Source: Algoriphagus aquaeductus (GTDB lineage: Bacteria > Bacteroidota > Bacteroidia > Cytophagales > Cyclobacteriaceae). Taken from it: 64,000 nt of DNA. The position numbers and the translations under genes are program-made. Every line of letters starts with the position of its first letter. The first letter of the stretch is position 1. Below are positions 23,635-30,714 of the stretch, one piece after another. A model generated the notes under the pieces. The model saw only the letters and a program-made list of their open reading frames with translations. It was not told where the DNA came from and did not search any database. The stretch covers positions 1 through 64,000 of the forward strand of contig NZ_QKTX01000021.1 of NCBI RefSeq assembly GCF_003253485.1, read 5' to 3'.

Positions 23635-24162
23635 TTACCCAGCCCATTGCAATCTGGGACGGCCACTTTGATCCTTTGAAAGATGATGCTTGAGGTAAGT
23701 GAGCCATTTTTTCGCGATGGCATACTCATCCGCCAAGTCTTGAACCTCATCTTCGTCATAGATCGGGATACTTTTGGATGGTTTGGACGGATCCTTGAAA
23801 TGAATGACCAAATCGAGGTATTCCAACTTTTGTCGGCGTTCATTTCCAGCTCTGACTTCCCGATAATGAGAGTCCAGGCTGACATGATCTACCGCATCTA
23901 GGCGTACACTTGTTTGCACCGGAAATTGCCCATGCTTGCAGTACACCAATATGTTTTGTTGGCTGTCCAAACCCAGGGTATAGTGATTTCTCCAGGACTG
24001 AATTTTATCCAAATGCAGTCCCTCGGTAAGGGTGAATTCCTGAAAGCTGACTGCGTTATTTTTTTCCTTTTGTCTGGATTTATAGATATAGAATAAATAA
24101 GGAAAGCTGACTAACAGCAATCCAAGGGAGGTGTAAAACATCCCAGAAATGGTGATTTCCAT
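23635..24162 (-). CDS. small membrane-anchored protein of unknown function
   Basis: A 175-aa protein with one N-terminal membrane helix (about residues 7-27, FYTSLGLLLVSFPYLFYIY), followed by a basic stretch and a soluble, mostly beta domain ending with an acidic segment (YDEDEVQDLADEY). The orientation is probably N-out, C-in by the positive-inside rule. I do not recognise a family. It may be co-transcribed with the small secreted protein 60 bases upstream. Confidence 0.7.
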   Translation of the reverse strand: MEITISGMFYTSLGLLLVSFPYLFYIYKSRQKEKNNAVSFQEFTLTEGLHLDKIQSWRNHYTLGLDSQQNILVYCKHGQFPVQTSVRLDAVDHVSLDSHYREVRAGNERRQKLEYLDLVIHFKDPSKPSKSIPIYDEDEVQDLADEYAIAKKWLTYLKHHLSKDQSGRPRLQWAG

Positions 24163-24222
24163 GATTATTGTGAAATAAAGAAGCTGATAATTGAGTTTAC
24201 AAAGAGCGTAAATCAGCTTCTC

Positions 24223-24555
24223 CTACCAGGTATAAAAAAAATGAATGAAGGTAGACTTGACGTCGAAAAGTGGCTGGTGGTCATGTCGCTGCGGATGAAG
24301 CATCTGCACACAAACCGGAATTTGCTCCCAATGAAACAGGTATTGAACCGAATGAAATGGAGTTTTTAGATCAAGGTCAAAACTGGGAGCTTCAGGAAGT
24401 TGGATGGATTCAGCGAGATTGGAACCTCCTTCATCCAGGATATAAAATCCCTTTTCATTTTCAGTAGCCTGAACTTGAGTCGGGAAACAAAAAATAAGTA
24501 GCAATCCAAGCAGCCAGTTGGTTAAAAGAAGGATTGCTAATCGTTGTCTTTTCAT
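24223..24555 (-). CDS. small secreted protein of unknown function
   Basis: A 110-aa protein with a clear signal peptide (KRQRLAILLLTNWLLGLLLIF; cleavage near VQA, about residue 30) and a mature part with several aromatics and histidines (HWEQIPVCVQMLHPQRHDHQP). No family was recognised. It lies 60 bases upstream of the membrane protein gene in the same direction. Confidence 0.6.
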   Translation of the reverse strand: MKRQRLAILLLTNWLLGLLLIFCFPTQVQATENEKGFYILDEGGSNLAESIQLPEAPSFDLDLKTPFHSVQYLFHWEQIPVCVQMLHPQRHDHQPLFDVKSTFIHFFYTW

Positions 24556-24819
24556 TTCGATGTAAGTGTACGCAAAATTTTATCAGACCGTGATTTAATT
24601 CAAATAATTTTTTTCAGAAAGCCTTATTTCGAAATAAAATTTAATTTTTCATGCTTAAAAACGAATAATAATCCGATTTATGCTGGGTGGTTCAGTTTTA
24701 TAGTTTGTGCACTTTTCAAATTACCAGATACAACTTATCGAAAGGATAGGATTGGCAAGGGGATAGGACTTTAGGCTTTTCAGGAAGGAAACGAAGGCTA
24801 TTTGGTGCTAAATGGTCAA
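24556..24819. other. gene-free region right of the small secreted protein
   Basis: AT-rich and without a convincing gene. A 76-codon plus-strand open frame is present but has no protein-like features. The region probably holds the promoter of the 24223-24555 gene and the end of the degenerate RhuM-like fragment. Confidence 0.4.
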
Positions 24820-24989
24820 TCCAAGATTTTTCTTTTTCAGTAAATCCGCCTTCTTACAAGTAGGCTTAGCTGGCATTTGAAATTTTTCGAGAAAAGGTTG
24901 TATTTCTTGGTTATATTGCTCACCCTGATCTCCCGGATCCGCTCCAATTGTTCATCGAAATAGTCCTTCCCCAATTGCTTCTCTTGCTT
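24820..24989 (-). pseudogene. remnant of a RhuM-like virulence-family gene
   Basis: Directly after the ligA stop, the same frame reads KQLGKDYFDEQLERIREIR, which closely resembles the conserved motif (GGNYFDELLxRIRDIR) of RhuM-family proteins found on genomic islands. The frame then loses similarity. A shifted frame reads EQYNQEIQPFLEKFQMPAK to a stop near 24820. There is no start codon, and most of the roughly 330-aa protein is missing, so this is a decayed fragment. The family call rests on one motif. Confidence 0.5.
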
Positions 24990-27443
24990 CTATTCTCCAA
25001 TCATCCTCAAAAACTCCTCCTCCGAAATCAGTGGAATCCCCAGTTTTTGAGCCTTTTCCTTTTTGCTCGGGCCCATTTCTTCTCCTTCGATGATAAAGTC
25101 GAGATTTTTGGAAACGGAAGAAATGTACTGTCCTCCGTGCGCCTGCACAAAGTCAACGATCTCATCCCGCTTGAAATGCTGCAACTTACCGGAAGCCAAA
25201 ATTCGTTTTCCCTCTAGAGCATTGCCTAGCTGAACGGTTTCGGATTGCTCGATTTCAAACTTGAGCCCATGACTCTTGAGCCGGGCGATGCTGTTCAGGT
25301 TTTCGGGCTGTGTAAAAAACTCCCGAATGCTGTGCACGAGCGTTTCTCCGACACCGTTGATTTCCAAAAGCTGCTCAGCACTAGCCTCCTGAAGTTTTTC
25401 AATGCTTCCAAAGTGCCTTGCGAGCAATACCGCAGTATTTTCTCCGATATTCCGGATCCCCAAGGCAAAGAGAACTTTCTCAAAAGGCTGCTCTTTGGAC
25501 TTGAAAATCCCTTCCATCATATTGGAGATGACGCCTTCTTGGAAGGTGTTGGCTTTGAGTTTTTTGATTCGTTCCTGGATTTCTGAGGGCAAGTCAAGGT
25601 CCAGTTCGAGTAGAATCATGTGAACCGTGCCGTGCTTTTTGCTGCCTTCGAGAATTTTTTCAAAGCTTACTCTTCTACCCAGGAAAATCTCCAAAACTAC
25701 CGCCACAGGCACATAATCTTCGACTTTCATCAGGTCGGTGTGCTGATCGAGATTTTGGAGTAAAAAGTCCACCATACCCACGTTGGCGGGTACTTTCTTT
25801 TTCCAGGCCCGAATCTGAGCTTGGAATGCTCTTAACCGATCCCGAAGCGGGAGGTGGGTATTTTCCAATAGAAAGTCCTGAATTTGCTTGAAGGAAATCC
25901 CTTCGGTCAGGGCGAAAAGAGCCTTATCCAAATTGATGTAAAGCAGGCCAGTTGCCTCGCGCTCATACTGATCCTGACTCATTTCCAAGCCGAGCAAATC
26001 GGCCTGTTTTTGATCCAAATCATAGATATCCGCATAGGTGCTGATAAAACCCTGATCGATCAGGGCACGGATTCGCTCCGTGCCCAGCGAATCAATGTCC
26101 ATAGCCCGCTTGTGAACAAAGTGCTCGATTTTACCCAAAACCTGGGGAGGGCAGCCCACCGCATTTGGGCAATAATGTTTGGCTTCCCCCTCTTTTCGGA
26201 TCAAACCGGTGCCGCATTCCGGGCAGGTAGTGATGTACTGGATGGGAGGAGCGCCGTGTTTTCTTCTTGAAGGATTGACCGCGGTGATTTTTGGGATGAT
26301 TTCTCCTCCTTTTTCGACAAAGACAAAATCCCGCTCGTGAAGGTCCAGTCGTAAGATCTCATTGGCATTGTGGAGGGAAGCCCGCTTGACGGTAGTGCCG
26401 GCAAGTTGGACTGGAGCCAAATTGGCTACTGGTGTGATCGCCCCGGTTCGACCGACTTGGTAGGTGATCGACAGCAATTCCGTTTCGGCACTTTCCGCTT
26501 TGTATTTGTAGGCAATAGCCCAGCGGGGATTTTTGGCGGTGAAGCCGAGCTCTTCGCGCTGATCGTAATCGTTGATTTTCAGCACCACTCCATCCGTATC
26601 CAAGGGCAAGAGGAACCGCTTTTCTCTCCAGTCTTCGATGTAGTTCAGGACTTCTTCGATGGTGGAGGCTTTTTGATAGGTGGGAGACACATTGAAGCCC
26701 CAACTCTCGATCAGATGGATGGCTTCGTCGTGTTTGGATACTCCGATTTCATCACCGAGGAGCTGGTAAAAGTAGCAGTTCAATCTACGCTTGGCGACCA
26801 CCCCGCTGTCCTGCATTTTTAGCGTTCCGGAAGCAGCATTTCTGGGATTGGCCATCAGCGCTTCGCCCTTGGCTTCCCGCTCCGCGTTGATTTTTTCAAA
26901 TTCTTTCAGCGGTAAAAAAATCTCCCCGCGAACTTCAAATTTGGCGGGAACATTTGCTGCTTGGATGGTCAGTGGAATATTTCGGATGGTTCGGACATTG
27001 GCGGTAACCTCATCCCCTTTGAAACCGTCGCCTCGGGTGACAGCTCGTACCAGCTTTCCATTTTCATAGACCAAAGAGATTGCCACTCCGTCAAATTTCA
27101 TTTCGCAGAAGTACTCGTAATTCCGATGTCCCAACCCTTTGGCCACTCGATCGTCAAAAGCCCGGAGTTCTTCGATGGAATAGCTGTTGCCCAAAGAAAG
27201 CATTCGGTATTCGTGCTCCACCGTCTGAAATTCCTTGGTGACCGTACCACCCACCCGTTGACTGGGACTGTCGGATTGCAAGAGATCCGGAAACTGGGTT
27301 TCCAGCCGGATCAATTCCTCGAGTAGCTGATCAAATTCGTAATCAGAGATCTCCGTTCGGCTTTCCTGATAGTAGAGCTGATTGTGGTGATTGATTTCTT
27401 TGGTCAGTTGGGCAATTCGTAAGGAAGCTTCCGCGTGCGTCAT
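24990..27443 (-). CDS. ligA: NAD-dependent DNA ligase LigA, with an extra internal segment
   Basis: Seals nicks in replication and repair using NAD+. Domains in order: Ia (about 1-65), adenylation with K116 in KFDG, OB-fold (about 318-400), four-cysteine zinc finger (C407, C410, C425, C431), helix-hairpin-helix region and C-terminal BRCT (about 742-817). It is 817 aa versus about 670 in most bacteria. The extra residues lie about 490-635, between the first HhH part (YDLDQKQADLLGLE) and QPFEKVLFALGIRNIGE, where the FGEKSA-type motif normally sits. The frame is intact and catalytic residues are present, so the enzyme should be active. The stop abuts a RhuM-like remnant. Confidence 0.95.
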   Translation of the reverse strand: MTHAEASLRIAQLTKEINHHNQLYYQESRTEISDYEFDQLLEELIRLETQFPDLLQSDSPSQRVGGTVTKEFQTVEHEYRMLSLGNSYSIEELRAFDDRVAKGLGHRNYEYFCEMKFDGVAISLVYENGKLVRAVTRGDGFKGDEVTANVRTIRNIPLTIQAANVPAKFEVRGEIFLPLKEFEKINAEREAKGEALMANPRNAASGTLKMQDSGVVAKRRLNCYFYQLLGDEIGVSKHDEAIHLIESWGFNVSPTYQKASTIEEVLNYIEDWREKRFLLPLDTDGVVLKINDYDQREELGFTAKNPRWAIAYKYKAESAETELLSITYQVGRTGAITPVANLAPVQLAGTTVKRASLHNANEILRLDLHERDFVFVEKGGEIIPKITAVNPSRRKHGAPPIQYITTCPECGTGLIRKEGEAKHYCPNAVGCPPQVLGKIEHFVHKRAMDIDSLGTERIRALIDQGFISTYADIYDLDQKQADLLGLEMSQDQYEREATGLLYINLDKALFALTEGISFKQIQDFLLENTHLPLRDRLRAFQAQIRAWKKKVPANVGMVDFLLQNLDQHTDLMKVEDYVPVAVVLEIFLGRRVSFEKILEGSKKHGTVHMILLELDLDLPSEIQERIKKLKANTFQEGVISNMMEGIFKSKEQPFEKVLFALGIRNIGENTAVLLARHFGSIEKLQEASAEQLLEINGVGETLVHSIREFFTQPENLNSIARLKSHGLKFEIEQSETVQLGNALEGKRILASGKLQHFKRDEIVDFVQAHGGQYISSVSKNLDFIIEGEEMGPSKKEKAQKLGIPLISEEEFLRMIGE

Positions 27444-27552
27444 GTTTGGTAAAAATTAAGCAGGGTAAAATTAGAAGGATTGAGCCGAGATTGGAAAGTT
27501 TTTGGGAGGAAGTATGGGGGTTGCGAAGCGGGGATAACTGGAAATGCAGCAA

Positions 27553-27587
27553 TTCCGCAATCCACAATCCGAAATCCTAAATTCATT
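27553..27587. repeat. heptad-periodic array upstream of tetR
   Basis: Units CGCAATC, CACAATC, CGAAATC, CTAAATT, CATTTCC in 7-base register. It has the same CNAAATC unit type as the arrays at gene 3' ends, here just upstream of a promoter. Confidence 0.55.
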
Positions 27588-27595
27588 TCCCTTTT

Positions 27596-27603
27596 TATCT
27601 TTG
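27596..27603 (+). promoter_or_regulatory. promoter -7 element very close to a start codon
   Basis: TATCTTTG is a perfect TAnnTTTG match with only seven bases before the ATG at 27611. The transcript should be leaderless or nearly so. Confidence 0.6.
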
Positions 27604-27610
27604 CCATACT

Positions 27611-28243
27611 ATGAGTAAAAAACTGGGTATAGAAGGTAAAATTCTGGATGTAGCCTATCGGCATTTTCTGCAAAAGGGCTATCGTCAGACCACCATGGAT
27701 GATATTGCTCAGGATTTGGGAATGAGTAAAAAGACACTCTATAAGTATTTTCCGGGAAAACTAGAGCTTCTGGCTGCCTGCTTTGAAATCCTGAAAACCA
27801 AAATGACAGCCAAAGTGGAGGCCATCCTGGACAATCGCCACCTTTCTTTTCCGCTCAAGCTGAAGTCTTCACTCACGGTCATTGCTACCCATTTGGCCCC
27901 AATCAATCCCGATCTTTTCGAAGATCTGAGAGAGCATGCTCCTGAAATCTGGTCTGCGATGACTGATTATATCAACGAATCGGCTTACCTGAGATTTGCC
28001 AAACTGATCGAGCAGGGCATCGCGCAGGGCTTGGTCAATTCGAGAATCAATATCAGTCTGATCGTGATGCTCTATGCGGCGGCAGTTCAGTCGCTGTTGG
28101 ATCCGAAGTTTTACAGTCAATTTCCCGACCCCATTCAAAAAGGGATCAAAATCCCTCCTTCGGATATTTACGATCAGGCGATTAGTATTATTTACCATGG
28201 GATTTTGACCGAAGAAGCCCGAGCCGAATTTATCAATGCCTAG
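27611..28243 (+). CDS. TetR/AcrR-family transcriptional regulator
   Basis: A 210-aa DNA-binding protein with an N-terminal HTH (about 8-56: ILDVAYRHFLQKGYRQTTM, then DDIAQDLGMSKKTLYKYFPG) and a variable helical ligand domain (about 60-205). The start ATG lies seven bases after a perfect -7 box. No efflux or enzyme gene is adjacent in the same unit; metG follows with its own promoter, so the target is unknown. Confidence 0.9.
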   Translation: MSKKLGIEGKILDVAYRHFLQKGYRQTTMDDIAQDLGMSKKTLYKYFPGKLELLAACFEILKTKMTAKVEAILDNRHLSFPLKLKSSLTVIATHLAPINPDLFEDLREHAPEIWSAMTDYINESAYLRFAKLIEQGIAQGLVNSRINISLIVMLYAAAVQSLLDPKFYSQFPDPIQKGIKIPPSDIYDQAISIIYHGILTEEARAEFINA

Positions 28244-28265
28244 AATCTCCTTCGGTCGATTTTCC

Positions 28266-28273
28266 TATCTTTG
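28266..28273 (+). promoter_or_regulatory. metG promoter -7 element
   Basis: TATCTTTG is a perfect TAnnTTTG match, about 70 bases before the metG ATG, in the gap after the TetR stop. Confidence 0.55.
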
Positions 28274-28287
28274 GCCTCGGTTTTAGA

Positions 28288-28330
28288 GGGCAAAGTAAAT
28301 CCAGCTTCGGTCTTCTGTCTTTGGTCTCCC
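28288..28330. repeat. heptad-periodic array in the metG leader
   Basis: Units CTTCGGT, CTTCTGT, CTTTGGT, CTCCCAT, CTGATTT follow each other in 7-base register. This is the CTTCGGT unit type, within the predicted metG 5' untranslated region. Confidence 0.5.
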
Positions 28331-28344
28331 ATCTGATTTTACCC

Positions 28345-30405
28345 ATGAGCAATAAAAATTTCAAGCGATACACGATTACTTCCGCACTTCCCTATGCCAA
28401 CGGCCCCTTGCATATCGGCCACTTGGCAGGGTGCTATGTGCCTGCGGATATTTATGTCCGCTACCTCCGGTCTCAAGGTCGGGACGTAGCCTTTATCTGT
28501 GGTTCGGATGAGCACGGCGTAGCCATCACCATCAAGGCTGGAAAGGAAGGCAAAACGCCTCAGCAAGTAGTCGATCACTACCATGCAATGATGAAGGAGA
28601 GTTTCCGTGAATTCGGGATCAGTTTTGATCATTATTCCCGAACCTCTGCCAAGATTCACCACGAGACCGCTCAGGGATTTTTTACCGATTTGTATAAAAA
28701 AGGTGAGTTTCTGGAACAGACCACTGAGCAATATTTTGATGAGGAAGCTGGTCAGTTTCTGGCAGACCGCTACATCGAAGGTACTTGCCCAAAATGCGGA
28801 AATGAGCATGCTTATGGAGATCAATGTGAGAAATGCGGTACCTCGCTGAGCCCAACTGACCTGATCAACCCAAAATCCAAACTCAGTGGCAGGACTCCCG
28901 TCCTGAAGGAAACCAAACATTGGTTTTTGGACTTGGCTCGCTACCAAAATTTTCTCAAAAAATGGATTTTGGAAGATCATGCCGAGGATTGGAAAAATAA
29001 CGTACTCGGACAGTGCAGATCTTGGCTGGAAGCCGGTGACGGACTTCAGGCCCGTTCCATGACCCGAGATTTGGACTGGGGAATTCCGGTTCCTTTGAAT
29101 GATGCCCAGGGCAAAGTGCTCTATGTGTGGTTTGATGCGCCGATCGGATACATCTCTTCGACCAAAGAATGGGCGGCTGAAAAAGGAATTGACTGGCAAC
29201 CTTATTGGAAAGATCAGGATACCAAGTTGGTGCACTTTATCGGTAAGGACAACATCGTCTTTCACTGCATCATTTTCCCGGCCATCCTGAAAACACACGG
29301 AGGCTACGTGCTTCCGGAAAATGTGCCCGCGAATGAGTTTTTAAATCTGGAAGGAGACAAGATCTCCACTTCCCGCAACTGGGCCGTGTGGCTCCACGAA
29401 TATTTGCAGGAGTTCCCGGGGAAACAGGACGTACTCCGCTATGTACTGACTGCCAACGCTCCCGAAACCAAGGACAACGACTTCACCTGGAAAGATTTCC
29501 AAGGTCGAAACAACTCCGAGTTGGTCGCTATCTATGGCAATTTTGTGAATCGAGCCGTGGTGCTGACACAAAAGTTCTTCAATGGAATTGTTCCTGAAAG
29601 AGGGGAATTGAGAGGAATTGACCAGGAAGTGCTGAAGGAATTGGAGGCTTTTCCTGCAAAAATCGAGGCTTCGATCGAGCGATACCGATTCCGGGAAGCT
29701 TTGTCAATCGTGATGGATTTGGCCCGAATGGGAAATAAATACCTCGCCGATACCGAGCCCTGGAAAGAGATCAAAACCGACGAGCCTCGGACTAAAACCA
29801 TTTTGAATATTGCCTTGAATATCGCCGCGAATCTGGCGATCGTATCAGAGCCTTTCTTGCCTCATACTGCGCAAAAGCTTTTCGATCTTTTCGGAATGGA
29901 AGGCGGCACATGGGCTGAGGCCGGAAATGCTGAGCTGATACGGTCAAGTCGATCCCTCGGCCAAATGGGCCTTCTTTTTGAAAAAATCGAAGACGAGACC
30001 GTAGAAAAACAAGTCCAAAAACTCCTGGATGCGAAGAAAATGAACGAAGCTGCCAATGCACCGGTGACACCGATGAAAGAACTGATCACTTACGATGATT
30101 TTGCCAAACTCGATATGCGAGTCGTGACGGTGTTGGAAGCGGAGCGTATGCCCAAGTCCAAAAAACTTCTTAAGCTGAAAGTGGATATCGGCTTGGGACA
30201 TCGTACTGTCCTAAGTGGAGTGGCGGAGCATTTCGAGCCGGAGTTTTTGATCGGAAAGCAGGTGACCATGCTGATCAATCTTGCTCCGAGAAAAATGATG
30301 GGAATCGACTCGGAGGGGATGATTTTGATGGCAGAAGACAAAGACGGCAAGTTGAAATTGCTCTTACCGCATGAGGGTACGGCAAGCGGATCTACCATTT
30401 CCTAA
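28345..30405 (+). CDS. metG: methionyl-tRNA synthetase
   Basis: Charges tRNA-Met with methionine; 686 aa, the long dimeric E. coli-like type. The HIGH motif is GPLHIGH and the KMSKS loop is KISTS. A zinc knuckle (CPKC ... CEKC) lies in the connective peptide. The C-terminal tRNA-binding (EMAP-like) domain begins ITYDDFAKLDMRV (about residue 583) and ends at 686. The ATG at 28345 is chosen because the upstream TTG would add eight residues from the heptad-repeat leader. An intrinsic terminator follows 40 bases after the stop. Confidence 0.96.
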   Translation: MSNKNFKRYTITSALPYANGPLHIGHLAGCYVPADIYVRYLRSQGRDVAFICGSDEHGVAITIKAGKEGKTPQQVVDHYHAMMKESFREFGISFDHYSRTSAKIHHETAQGFFTDLYKKGEFLEQTTEQYFDEEAGQFLADRYIEGTCPKCGNEHAYGDQCEKCGTSLSPTDLINPKSKLSGRTPVLKETKHWFLDLARYQNFLKKWILEDHAEDWKNNVLGQCRSWLEAGDGLQARSMTRDLDWGIPVPLNDAQGKVLYVWFDAPIGYISSTKEWAAEKGIDWQPYWKDQDTKLVHFIGKDNIVFHCIIFPAILKTHGGYVLPENVPANEFLNLEGDKISTSRNWAVWLHEYLQEFPGKQDVLRYVLTANAPETKDNDFTWKDFQGRNNSELVAIYGNFVNRAVVLTQKFFNGIVPERGELRGIDQEVLKELEAFPAKIEASIERYRFREALSIVMDLARMGNKYLADTEPWKEIKTDEPRTKTILNIALNIAANLAIVSEPFLPHTAQKLFDLFGMEGGTWAEAGNAELIRSSRSLGQMGLLFEKIEDETVEKQVQKLLDAKKMNEAANAPVTPMKELITYDDFAKLDMRVVTVLEAERMPKSKKLLKLKVDIGLGHRTVLSGVAEHFEPEFLIGKQVTMLINLAPRKMMGIDSEGMILMAEDKDGKLKLLLPHEGTASGSTIS

Positions 30406-30445
30406 GCTTTTCACAACCAGGCTTATCAATAAGCCTCAACCATCC

Positions 30446-30497
30446 AGGGCTCAACTTTCTGATGATTTTTGTCAGAACGTTGAGCCCTCATTTTTTT
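30446..30497 (+). terminator. metG intrinsic terminator
   Basis: AGGGCTCAAC plus TCTG pairs with CAGA plus GTTGAGCCCT across an internal mismatch and a short loop, followed by seven T at 30491-30497. Confidence 0.85.
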
Positions 30498-30714
30498 CTT
30501 ACTATTTAAAAGAGGAGTTATTGTTATTGATCTTGGGAAGTGATAAAAAAGATTCTCGTCTCTCTTTTTTTGAAGCTCAAAGCATTTTATTTACACAAAT
30601 CTTCGAAAAGTTCAATTTTTGTCAAAATTCCGGAAATCACTTTTCAAAGATGTTCTTTTTAATATTTACCTTTCTGTTGCTTAATCCCAGTCCTAGACCG
30701 CTTATCACCCAAAA
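30498..30714. other. AT-rich gap before the first PAS kinase
   Basis: The gap between metG and the kinase is about 310 bases including the metG terminator. The remainder is AT-rich without a recognisable gene. TACCTTTC around 30667 is a one-mismatch relative of the -7 consensus and may drive the kinase gene. Confidence 0.35.

Noticed and set aside
24544..24774. 76-codon plus-strand open frame
   Set aside because: AT-rich composition, overlaps the start of the minus-strand secreted protein gene, no motif.
28339..29298. 319-codon minus-strand open frame opposite metG
   Set aside because: Fully antisense to a well-conserved synthetase gene, with no recognisable domain; a shadow of metG codon usage.
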